DNA of 6,161 nt from the NCBI GenBank assembly GCA_020853515.1, contig JADYYU010000001.1, forward strand, positions 1-6,161. The letters are read 5' to 3'. Shown here piece after piece: positions 1-5,862 of the stretch. The position numbers were made by a program, and so were the translations under genes. The notes under the pieces are model-generated. The model ran no database searches. It saw nothing but the letters and a program-made list of their open reading frames with translations, and was not told the origin of the DNA. The stretch comes from Chitinophagaceae bacterium (GTDB lineage: Bacteria > Bacteroidota > Bacteroidia > Chitinophagales > Chitinophagaceae). Each line of letters begins with the position of its first letter. Position 1 is the stretch's first letter.

Positions 1-160
1 CAGCATTTCCAAATGAGTGGTTGCCAATGCGTTCAAGTGCGGCATTGATATTAGCATCCGCTACGGTTACCTGCCAGAAATATTTTGCAGAGCAATCAAG
101 CAAATATTTAATAAGGTATGACGACGATTTTCCTGCACCAAAAACTAAAATATTTGTCAT
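1..160 (-). CDS. Saccharopine dehydrogenase-like NAD(P)-binding protein, N-terminal fragment
   Basis: The reading frame starts at the ATG complementary to 158-160 and stays open to the left edge, giving 53 residues of a longer protein; the rest lies outside the window. It begins MTNILVFGAGKSSSYL, a first beta strand followed by a glycine-rich nucleotide-binding loop (G8, G10). A second strand at about 31-34 ends in D35, the usual place for an acidic residue binding the adenine ribose of NAD(H). This opening matches what I know of Bacteroidota proteins annotated as saccharopine dehydrogenase (lysine-degradation-type oxidoreductases). The actual substrate cannot be judged from this fragment, and another Rossmann-fold enzyme of the same superfamily remains possible. 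The gene is divergent from the small lipoprotein gene at 222 and shares its promoter region. The fold call is firm; the family name is moderately sure. Confidence 0.75.
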   Translation of the reverse strand, partial: MTNILVFGAGKSSSYLIKYLLDCSAKYFWQVTVADANINAALERIGNHSFGNA

Positions 161-191
161 TTGAAGAATTTAAAATAATATTGTACCTTTG
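160..191 (+). promoter_or_regulatory. Bacteroidota housekeeping-type promoter for the 222-683 gene pair
   Basis: TTTG at 160-163 is followed by 20 bases and then TACCTTTG at 184-191. This fits the TTTG / N19-21 / TAnnTTTG pattern known for the primary sigma factor of Bacteroidota. Transcription would begin at about 196-200, leaving a leader of roughly 25 bases before the ATG at 222. The -33 element overlaps the first base of the start codon of the divergent gene on the minus strand. This is the best promoter match in the window. Confidence 0.75.
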
Positions 192-199
192 CAAAGGTA
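192..199 (-). promoter_or_regulatory. Mirror-image -7 box for the divergent dehydrogenase gene
   Basis: Bases 184-199 form the perfect palindrome TACCTTTGCAAAGGTA, so the minus strand also reads TACCTTTG at 199-192. A start there would leave a leader of about 25 bases before the ATG at 160, which is reasonable spacing. I see no TTTG (CAAA on the plus strand) at the expected distance near 220-223, so leftward promoter activity is inferred from the -7 box alone. Confidence 0.4.
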
Positions 200-221
200 T
201 AAATCTTAATATATTTTTAGA

Positions 222-350
222 ATGAAAAAAAATACATTCAAATTTGCTGTGGTTGCATTATTATTTGCAGTTATTTTTTCGTCTTGCGCCACTAAAAAGA
301 AGTATGGCTGTCCTGAGCATATTTCTATTCAGAAATTACTGGGTTTATAG
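222..350 (+). CDS. Small putative lipoprotein, 42 residues
   Basis: The sequence encodes 42 residues starting MKKNTFKFAV. A short basic start and a hydrophobic stretch at about 8-19 lead to F-S-S-C with C22, a good signal-peptidase-II lipobox, so the mature part would be a lipid-anchored peptide of only 21 residues. That peptide starts C-A-T-K-K-K-Y and contains a second cysteine in Y-G-C-P (C30). I recall short Bacteroidota lipoproteins with a similar lysine-rich stretch followed by G-C-P, but I know no function. The start is set by its position about 25 bases behind a strong promoter. The stop is six bases before the ytxJ-like ATG, so the two are probably cotranscribed. The gene is short, but promoter, lipobox and spacing together make it convincing. 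Confidence 0.7.
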   Translation: MKKNTFKFAVVALLFAVIFSSCATKKKYGCPEHISIQKLLGL

Positions 351-356
351 TTTTTT

Positions 357-683
357 ATGAACTGGACTCCCCTTACTGACTCAGCTCAGTTAAATGCTAT
401 TTATACCTTAAGTTACACCAAACCAGTTATTATTTTTAAACACAGCACCCGCTGTTCGGTCAGTTCAATGATTTTAAACAGACTTGAGCGTGCTGAAACG
501 CCCACAAGTGCAGACTTTTATTTTCTGGATCTGATCAGTTACCGCGCGATATCCAATGCCCTCGCTGAAAAATTTTCAGTGCATCATGAGTCACCTCAGA
601 TTCTTTTGATCAAAAATGGAGAATGTGTTTATGAAGAAAGTCACAATGCGATCAGCATGGACGAAATTGCACAAAATTTATAA
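357..683 (+). CDS. ytxJ: Bacilliredoxin-type protein (YtxJ/BrxC family)
   Basis: This 108-residue protein has a thioredoxin-like fold. A beta strand (VIIFKHS, about 24-30) leads into T-R-C-S-V-S-S with C33 as the only cysteine of the active site, a CxxS monothiol pattern. The cis-proline expected opposite the active site is in H-E-S-P-Q (P80), followed by the strand ILLIKNGE. Length and layout match the YtxJ family, whose Bacillus member BrxC helps remove bacillithiol from oxidised cytosolic proteins. No signal peptide is seen, so it is probably cytoplasmic. A further cysteine, C90, lies outside the active site. The gene follows the small lipoprotein gene by six bases and probably depends on the promoter at 160-191. 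It ends 17 bases before the stop of the converging lipoprotein gene. The family call is firm; use of bacillithiol in this organism is inferred. Confidence 0.88.
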   Translation: MNWTPLTDSAQLNAIYTLSYTKPVIIFKHSTRCSVSSMILNRLERAETPTSADFYFLDLISYRAISNALAEKFSVHHESPQILLIKNGECVYEESHNAISMDEIAQNL

Positions 684-700
684 GTTGTAGTTGTTCCTTA

Positions 701-1522
701 TTAAGGAAGATCAATATTAAATCCCTTAAAATTGATCAGTACTGTGGCATGCGCCTCACAGTCGCCATTACCATAGTCGAGCGAGCGAAGAGCTTTACCC
801 TGGGGTTGCATTTCTATTTTTCCTTTCGAAATATAACGGCAGCTCACTTCCTTGTAAAGCGGCTCGGTAATATTCATTGAATAGTACTGCTTATTTCCGT
901 TTTTCCCGTTTCCGGTACCTTGTAATTCATACACGTCATCACCCCAAACCGGTGTGTTCTGACCTTGCACCCAGGTACGTAACCTCTCTGCATTCCAGTA
1001 AACAGTGTCTGCCCCGGGCAAAAGCACCATTTTTCCCTCTGTGCTGATTTCAAAGTATTTCAGACCGATTACGTTGCGGCCTTTATTGGCTACGATACTC
1101 TGTCCGGTTACATTCACATCGTTTACATAGTAATTATCAAAGTTGATGGTCAGCACATTTCCTGAGTCTGCATAGTTAGCTGCTGTATAGGACGCAGAAA
1201 TAATACCTCTTCTGTTTCGACCGTCATTGCAAAGACAATTAACCGTGCCAAAATCAACTAAGATGGTGCGTGGATTGCTCAGTGTATTATGAATGATGGA
1301 AGCGCAATAACCGGATGTTTTATAATTCGACAATTGTTCCCCCGTATTTTTAGTAGCAGCATCATCTACAATTGCCAGTGCATTGTCGTACATAAACTCA
1401 CCTAAAACTTCTTCTTTGACTATTTCTATATCAGTGTCTCTTTCTCTTACACAAGCATTAAATACAAACAAGGTAACGAATGCCGTTAAAACGATAACAA
1501 CGCTGGTTTTATTAATTATCAT
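701..1522 (-). CDS. Putative lipoprotein, paralogue of the 1685-2518 gene, function unknown
   Basis: The product has 273 residues. A hydrophobic segment at about 8-21 ends in F-N-A-C with C24 as the likely lipidated residue, so it is an envelope lipoprotein. A charged linker (about 25-39) precedes a globular part with five more cysteines: C73, C96, C98, C228 and C255. C96 and C98 lie in NCLCNDGRNRRG (95-106). Other conserved blocks are NPRTI (83-87), RTWVQG (182-187) and LDYGNGDC (248-255). All of these recur in the upstream paralogue, with identity of roughly 40-50% judged by eye. I recall the family from Bacteroidota genomes as uncharacterised lipoproteins; I cannot assign a function. Many short beta-type stretches suggest a beta-rich fold. 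The start is the ATG directly before the signal sequence. A terminator upstream suggests it has its own promoter, but I found no good match to the consensus. Confidence 0.85.
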   Translation of the reverse strand: MIINKTSVVIVLTAFVTLFVFNACVRERDTDIEIVKEEVLGEFMYDNALAIVDDAATKNTGEQLSNYKTSGYCASIIHNTLSNPRTILVDFGTVNCLCNDGRNRRGIISASYTAANYADSGNVLTINFDNYYVNDVNVTGQSIVANKGRNVIGLKYFEISTEGKMVLLPGADTVYWNAERLRTWVQGQNTPVWGDDVYELQGTGNGKNGNKQYYSMNITEPLYKEVSCRYISKGKIEMQPQGKALRSLDYGNGDCEAHATVLINFKGFNIDLP

Positions 1523-1611
1523 ATCTGGGTTCTTACTAAAAATCGAATAAAAGTAATATAAAAGGATTAAAATGGTATCTTTTTTTAAAGAAAAATCATT
1601 TTTTTTTCAAA

Positions 1612-1651
1612 AATCAAAAAACAATCCGCTGATCAGGATTGTTTTTTGATT
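1612..1651 (-). terminator. Rho-independent terminator behind the 1685-2518 gene
   Basis: A perfect 16-bp inverted repeat pairs 1612-1627 (AATCAAAAAACAATCC on the plus strand) with 1636-1651, around an 8-base loop. On the minus strand the hairpin starts 33 bases after the stop at 1685. Its descending arm is T-rich and is followed by more T-rich sequence. The GC-containing core (CAATCC/GGATTG) is flanked by A and T runs, so a bidirectional terminator is possible, although no plus-strand gene ends here. It separates the two lipoprotein paralogues into different transcripts. Confidence 0.8.
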
Positions 1652-1684
1652 CATGATTTTTTACTGAGCTGCTGAATTTGTTAT

Positions 1685-2518
1685 TTATTTGAGGGTGATC
1701 GTATGGCTTACCCCATTGATCAGTACCAGGGCTGTATTGTCACACGTGCCATTACCGAAATCAATAGTACGCAACAATTTGCCGGCGGGCTGAAAATCGA
1801 GGGTGCCTGCCGTAAACCATTTGCAACCAATTTCACGCACAAGGGGTTGCACAATGACCATGGTGTAGTTACCATTCTTATTGACTCCGCTTCCGTATCC
1901 GGTAATCTCGTACTGATCGTCGGTCCAGGTTTGAGTGGCTTCACCCTGTATCCAGGTTCGGGTTCGGTTGCAATTCCAGGTCAGAGAGTCGTTGCTGCCT
2001 GCCTTAATCATTTTGCCGGCCACGGTGATGGTAAAATAGGTTTGGTTTGAAGCATTCAGACCCATATTAGTCACCGTTTTTGTACCCAATATCTGATTAT
2101 CATTTATAAAGTATTGGTCGAAGCTGATATTTCTGACACTACCTGCATCTTTGTATTTTCCGGTATAACTAACCAGTATTTTGCCCCTTCTGTTTCTGCC
2201 ATCATTACAAAGGCAGTTGGTGGCACCAAAGTCAATCACGATCGTGCGCGGATTGGTGCTTGTGTCGTGGGTTACTGTAGCGCAGTTGCTGGTTGTTTTA
2301 TAACTGCCCAGATTATCTCCGGTTTGCAATGAGGAGGCCTCATCGGCAATGTTGAGTGCGTCGTTGTAACTGAATTCTGCCAGCGCATTGTCATTGCTCA
2401 TTTCGGTATCATTGTCACTATTGTTGTCCTGGTGGCGGTTTCGGTTGCAGGAAGTCGACATCAGTGTGCCTGCCACGATCACTGCAAAAAGTGAGATTTT
2501 AACTTGTTTGATTTTCAT
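1685..2518 (-). CDS. Putative lipoprotein, paralogue of the 701-1522 gene, function unknown
   Basis: The product has 277 residues. A basic start (MKIKQVK) and a hydrophobic segment at about 8-20 lead to S-T-S-C with C24 as the lipidated cysteine. A linker rich in Asn and Asp (about 25-44) would hold the domain away from the membrane. The globular part carries C79, C102, C104, C232 and C259, all aligned with cysteines of the neighbouring paralogue, plus an unpaired extra one at C183. Shared blocks are NPRTI (89-93), NCLCNDGRNRRG (101-112), RTWIQG (187-192), WTDDQYEITG (198-207) and IDFGNGTC (252-259). The domain ends in a strand-like ITLK. I recall this as a recurring uncharacterised Bacteroidota lipoprotein family, and this copy looks closer to the family pattern than its neighbour. 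A strong terminator follows the gene. It is divergent from dxr across a 150-base gap; I see no clear promoter for it there. Confidence 0.87.
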   Translation of the reverse strand: MKIKQVKISLFAVIVAGTLMSTSCNRNRHQDNNSDNDTEMSNDNALAEFSYNDALNIADEASSLQTGDNLGSYKTTSNCATVTHDTSTNPRTIVIDFGATNCLCNDGRNRRGKILVSYTGKYKDAGSVRNISFDQYFINDNQILGTKTVTNMGLNASNQTYFTITVAGKMIKAGSNDSLTWNCNRTRTWIQGEATQTWTDDQYEITGYGSGVNKNGNYTMVIVQPLVREIGCKWFTAGTLDFQPAGKLLRTIDFGNGTCDNTALVLINGVSHTITLK

Positions 2519-2626
2519 TTTTTTTAAATTTTTATTGGTGAATGAATTTCTTAGACCTGATTATTAACTAAAGGTTTAAAGTTCTTGTAAATTTTTTTAT
2601 AATAAGTCGGGAAAAATAAATATGAT

Positions 2627-2634
2627 TAGTTTTG
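2627..2634 (+). promoter_or_regulatory. Probable -7 box of the dxr-rseP promoter
   Basis: TAGTTTTG matches the Bacteroidota TAnnTTTG -7 element exactly and lies about 35 bases before the dxr ATG, giving a leader of roughly 25-30 bases. The sequence after it, CGG, resembles what often follows this box in the phylum. No TTTG is found at the expected distance upstream (near 2603-2607), so only half of the promoter is supported. Confidence 0.5.
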
Positions 2635-2668
2635 CGGACTATAAAATAAAACAGATTTTTACAAAGAT

Positions 2669-3820
2669 ATGAAGAAACGAGTCGCCATCTATGGAAGTAC
2701 AGGATCTATCGGTACACAGGCATTGGATGTAGTAGAGGCCCATGCAGATTTATTTGAACTGGAGATATTAACAGCACACAGCAACGCGGGCCTGCTGATA
2801 CAACAGGCGAAAAAATACCGGCCCAATATGGTGGTGATCAGCGACGAAAGCAAATATGAACAGGTGAATGATGCGCTGTCAGGTGATCATATCAAGGTTT
2901 TTGCCGGAGAGAAGTCGCTCATTGATCTTGCAGGGAGTGACAGTTATGATATTTTGCTGGCGGCTATTGTCGGTTTCGCCGGTCTTTCGTCTACCATTGC
3001 GGCCTTGCAGCAAGGTAAAACAGTTGCTTTGGCCAATAAAGAAACACTGGTAGTGGCCGGTGATATTGTCAGCGAACTGGTCAGTAAGCATCATGCCAGT
3101 TTAATTCCGGTAGACAGCGAACATTCAGCTATTTTTCAGTGCATAGTGGGTGAAGCGGCCGGTGCAGTTGAAAAAATTGTGCTAACCGCTTCCGGCGGTC
3201 CTTTTTTGGGTAAAAAGCCCAATTATCTGATCAATGTAAAAAAGGACCATGCTTTACAGCACCCAAACTGGACCATGGGTGCCAAAATAACGATCGATTC
3301 GGCCAGCTTAATGAATAAGGGGCTGGAGATGATAGAGGCTAAATGGTTATTTGGTTTGCAAAATGAACAGATCGAAGTCATTGTGCATGCTCAGTCTATT
3401 ATACATTCAATGGTGCAGTTTGTAGATGGCAGTATGAAAGCGCAGATGGGTTTACCCGACATGAAATTGCCGATCCAATATGCCCTGGCCTTCCCTCACA
3501 GAGTTCAAAATGATTTTAAACGTTTTGAGTTCAAAAATTTTCCGTCCCTCACTTTTGAAGCGGCAGATACAAAAACTTTCCGTAATCTTGCACTCGCAAA
3601 AGAAGCGATGTACAAAGGAGGAAATGCGCCCTGTGTATTAAATGCAGCCAATGAAGTTGTGGTGGATGCATTTTTGAAGAACAAGGTTGGATTTTTAGAA
3701 ATGAGCGATATCATAGAAAGTTGTCTTGAAAAAGTGGCGTTTATTGAAAAGCCAACGCTGAATGATTATGTTTTATGTAACACAGAAACCCGTGCACTGG
3801 CTTCTTCTTTTATTAAATAA
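2669..3820 (+). CDS. dxr: 1-deoxy-D-xylulose-5-phosphate reductoisomerase
   Basis: Dxr converts 1-deoxy-D-xylulose 5-phosphate to 2-C-methyl-D-erythritol 4-phosphate using NADPH and a divalent metal. This is the committed step of the cytoplasmic MEP isoprenoid pathway and the target of fosmidomycin. The 383-residue length is typical. The N-terminal NADPH-binding domain has GSTGSIG at 9-15, and LANKETLV lies at 121-128. Metal ligands are D149 and E151 in PVDSEHSA and E220 in NKGLE; substrate-site residues S175 (TASGGPF), H198 (HPNW), S211, N216 and K217 are all present, as judged against the E. coli enzyme. NAANEVVVDAF (325-335) marks the C-terminal helical domain. No key residue is missing, so the enzyme should be active. 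The ATG at 2669 directly precedes the nucleotide-binding strand. The rseP gene starts five bases after the stop, so the two form an operon. Confidence 0.98.
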   Translation: MKKRVAIYGSTGSIGTQALDVVEAHADLFELEILTAHSNAGLLIQQAKKYRPNMVVISDESKYEQVNDALSGDHIKVFAGEKSLIDLAGSDSYDILLAAIVGFAGLSSTIAALQQGKTVALANKETLVVAGDIVSELVSKHHASLIPVDSEHSAIFQCIVGEAAGAVEKIVLTASGGPFLGKKPNYLINVKKDHALQHPNWTMGAKITIDSASLMNKGLEMIEAKWLFGLQNEQIEVIVHAQSIIHSMVQFVDGSMKAQMGLPDMKLPIQYALAFPHRVQNDFKRFEFKNFPSLTFEAADTKTFRNLALAKEAMYKGGNAPCVLNAANEVVVDAFLKNKVGFLEMSDIIESCLEKVAFIEKPTLNDYVLCNTETRALASSFIK

Positions 3821-3825
3821 AAATT

Positions 3826-5205
3826 ATGATGCATTTATTAGCAATTGACTGGGCCGTTGTAGGTGTGAAGGTGGGCCAATTAATACTGGCCTTGAGTATT
3901 TTAGTGATTCTACACGAATTCGGACACTTTATTACCGCGCGCTGGTTTGGCTGCCGGGTAGAAAAATTTTATTTGTTTTTTGATCCCTGGTTTTCCTTAT
4001 TCAAAAAGAAAGTGGGGGACACCGAATATGGCGTCGGCTGGCTGCCTTTGGGTGGTTATGTGAAAATTTCAGGCATGATCGACGAAAGCATGGATAAGGA
4101 AGCGATGAAACAACCTGCACAATCGTGGGAATTCAGAAGCAAGCCGGCCTGGCAGCGACTGATTATTATGCTGGGCGGTATTATCATGAATGTGATCGTT
4201 GCTATTGTGGTTTATGCGATGGTGCTTTTTATTTGGGGAGATAAAAAGATCCCCGGTAGTTCGCTTAAATACGGTATCGCCGTTACAGACAGCACCTTAT
4301 ACAAGATCGGATTGCGTAGCGGTGATAAGATCATTTCTATTGACGGTAAAAAGGTCACCGATTTTGAACATTTGCTTAAAAGCATCTTATTGTCTGATGA
4401 TAAAATCACCATTGAACGTGATCAGCAGAATATCGATCTGAAAGTGCCGGTTGATTTGCTCGGTCAACTGATTGAAAGTAAAAAGCAGGGTAAGATTTCT
4501 CTGATCGAACCCCGTAAACCTTCCATTATATTTTATGTACCCGATACTTCGGCTGCCTATAAAGCAGGGTTGAGAGACAACGACAAGATCGTTCAGATCG
4601 ACAGTGTACCTATTGTGTATCATGATGATATTGTAAATACCCTGAAAGGCAAAGCCGGTCAGCAGGTGCATCTGACTGTAAGCAGAAACGACTCTCTCAT
4701 ATCGCTGACAGCCCCGGTGAACGCCGAAGCCAAACTGGGATTTATACCATTTGGCTACGACTATTTTCAAATGGACAGTCTGGGCTGGCTTAAAATGGAA
4801 ATTACAAAATATTCAATTTTATCTGCTTTCCCTGCAGCAGTGGCCAAAGCAGGCGGCGACCTGAGTTTTTACGTGGCACAGTTTAAAAAAATGGGCAATT
4901 ACAAAACAGGCGCTTACAAGGGAATGGGTGGATTTAAGGGGATCGCAAATGCCTTTCCGGGTGTGTGGAACTGGGAATCATTCTGGAGCATGACAGCTTT
5001 TTTATCGATTGTGCTGGCATTTATGAACTTGCTGCCTATTCCTGCCTTGGATGGTGGTCATGTGATGTTTACATTATATGAAATGATCACCAGACGTAAG
5101 CCAAACGAAAAGTTTCTTGAATATGCACAGATGGCCGGCATGATCTTCCTGTTATTGCTCATGTTATACGCTAATGGCAATGATTGGTTTGGATGGGGAA
5201 AGTAG
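3826..5205 (+). CDS. rseP: RseP-type site-2 intramembrane zinc metalloprotease
   Basis: This 459-residue inner-membrane protease belongs to the S2P/M50 family, which cuts membrane-spanning substrates such as anti-sigma factors and leftover signal peptides. The first membrane helix (about 15-37) carries the zinc motif HEFGH at 30-34, with E31 as catalytic base. WLPLGGYVK follows at 72-80. A second hydrophobic segment lies at about 111-137. Two PDZ-like domains occupy roughly 145-210 and 232-300 (KIGLRSGDKI and KAGLRDNDKI are their telltale stretches). Hydrophobic segments near 387-406 and 434-448 complete the core, with the third metal ligand D409 in NLLPIPALDGGH (401-412). The start has two ATG codons in tandem; I chose the first, five bases after the dxr stop. 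The dxr-rseP pairing is common in bacteria. Which sigma/anti-sigma system it serves here is not visible. Confidence 0.97.
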   Translation: MMHLLAIDWAVVGVKVGQLILALSILVILHEFGHFITARWFGCRVEKFYLFFDPWFSLFKKKVGDTEYGVGWLPLGGYVKISGMIDESMDKEAMKQPAQSWEFRSKPAWQRLIIMLGGIIMNVIVAIVVYAMVLFIWGDKKIPGSSLKYGIAVTDSTLYKIGLRSGDKIISIDGKKVTDFEHLLKSILLSDDKITIERDQQNIDLKVPVDLLGQLIESKKQGKISLIEPRKPSIIFYVPDTSAAYKAGLRDNDKIVQIDSVPIVYHDDIVNTLKGKAGQQVHLTVSRNDSLISLTAPVNAEAKLGFIPFGYDYFQMDSLGWLKMEITKYSILSAFPAAVAKAGGDLSFYVAQFKKMGNYKTGAYKGMGGFKGIANAFPGVWNWESFWSMTAFLSIVLAFMNLLPIPALDGGHVMFTLYEMITRRKPNEKFLEYAQMAGMIFLLLLMLYANGNDWFGWGK

Positions 5206-5247
5206 GGCAGTGGGCAGTGGGCAGTATGCAGTAGGCAGTCAGCAATA
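5206..5247 (+). repeat. Six tandem 7-bp repeats, consensus GGCAGTR
   Basis: Starting at the very next base after the rseP stop codon there are six consecutive 7-base units. The first two are identical (GGCAGTG); the third, fourth and fifth differ mainly at the last base or by one substitution, and the sixth (AGCAATA) is degenerate. Identity to the consensus thus falls from left to right. Similar GGCAGT-rich runs are, from memory, seen between genes in other Bacteroidota; I know no assigned role. The last units also form the left arm of the candidate terminator at 5230-5275. Confidence 0.8.
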
Positions 5248-5275
5248 TCCGTTTGCTAGCCTACTTACGTTTTTT
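5230..5275 (+). terminator. Candidate terminator of the dxr-rseP operon
   Basis: AGTAGGC at 5230-5236 can pair with GCCTACT at 5259-5265. Inside it, AGCA (5241-5244) can pair with TGCT (5254-5257). Four bases after the stem comes a run of six T at 5270-5275, so the arrangement fits a rightward intrinsic terminator for rseP. The stem is interrupted by unpaired bases and is not very strong. It overlaps the stop codon and last codons of the converging gene at 5261. No T run follows the stem in the other direction. Confidence 0.4.
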
Positions 5276-5755
5276 CATCACCAGGCTGTCTGCGGGATAG
5301 GTTGCTTTAAGTATATTCATTTGTGACTTTGCCCAGGCTATCAAAATGGCCCTTTGTTCATCACTCAGATTGGCATCCTTGTGCAAACCGAAGTAAGTAT
5401 AAGAGGTGAGCGGCATTTCTTTTTCCTCTACCATTTCGATCGTTTCTTCCAGTTTGTGATTTTGTCTGGCAATGCTCATATTTGTAAATTCAGCATAATT
5501 GACATGCTTCTTGCCTTCGGTGACATGATCATTCAGAAACCATGCAAAAGGTTGCACATTTGCATACCATGGATAATTGGTTTTATTACTATGGCAGTCG
5601 TAGCAGGCTGATCTTAATATGGCATCTACTTCCTGCGGTACTTCATATTTTTTCGAAATATGGTAGGTATTATTATCTGAATTGTTTTTTGTTGGCTGTA
5701 TCAACTGAATGATCAAAATCAAAGCGAGTAAGCCCAGTATTATTTTCTTTATCAT
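5261..5755 (-). CDS. Membrane-anchored haem-binding-domain protein (CxxCH)
   Basis: The product has 164 residues. A single hydrophobic segment at about 5-19 follows MIKK and has no lipobox cysteine, so it is a membrane anchor or uncleaved signal with the rest in the periplasm. The domain has one c-type haem motif, C-Y-D-C-H at 51-55, followed by SNKTNYPWYANVQPFAWFL. Further on, E-M-P-L (M114) supplies a methionine that could be the second haem ligand, and SDEQRAILIAWAKSQ (131-145) is a closing helix. This layout fits the Bacteroidota haem-binding domain family (Pfam Haem_bd) as I know it; these small cytochrome-like proteins have no firmly known partner. The gene converges on rseP with 55 bases between the stops. 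The start is the ATG directly before the basic residues of the anchor. A clear promoter was not found in the 107 bases upstream. Confidence 0.88.
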   Translation of the reverse strand: MIKKIILGLLALILIIQLIQPTKNNSDNNTYHISKKYEVPQEVDAILRSACYDCHSNKTNYPWYANVQPFAWFLNDHVTEGKKHVNYAEFTNMSIARQNHKLEETIEMVEEKEMPLTSYTYFGLHKDANLSDEQRAILIAWAKSQMNILKATYPADSLVMKKRK

Positions 5756-5862
5756 TTTATTTCATTTATTTTTTAGAACATTTAAAAATAGGGATTATGT
5801 GTTTTCATCCGGCCGGCATTCAGAATTATGTTTGATTGCGGTTTGATTTGAAATAGTTTATT

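Noticed and set aside
694..708. Inverted repeat TTCCTTA-T-TAAGGAA between ytxJ and the converging lipoprotein gene
   Set aside because: With one base between the arms it can form only a short, AT-rich hairpin, it overlaps the stop codon at 701, and it lacks a T run; too weak to call a terminator.
1703..2050. A 115-codon open frame on the plus strand inside the 1685-2518 gene
   Set aside because: It is antisense to a protein whose frame is supported by a lipobox and a paralogue; the translation shows no recognisable domain.
4387..4770. A 127-codon open frame on the minus strand within rseP
   Set aside because: It lies opposite the PDZ region of a clearly conserved protease, has no promoter or recognisable motif, and is explained as a by-product of rseP codon use.
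5354..5611. An 85-codon open frame on the plus strand opposite the haem-binding gene
   Set aside because: The minus-strand frame has a membrane anchor and a CxxCH motif in the right order; the plus-strand product has no such support.
5809..5816. GC-rich palindrome CCGGCCGG between the two rightmost genes
   Set aside because: It is self-complementary with no loop and no T run follows in either direction; no terminator or known operator pattern could be supported.
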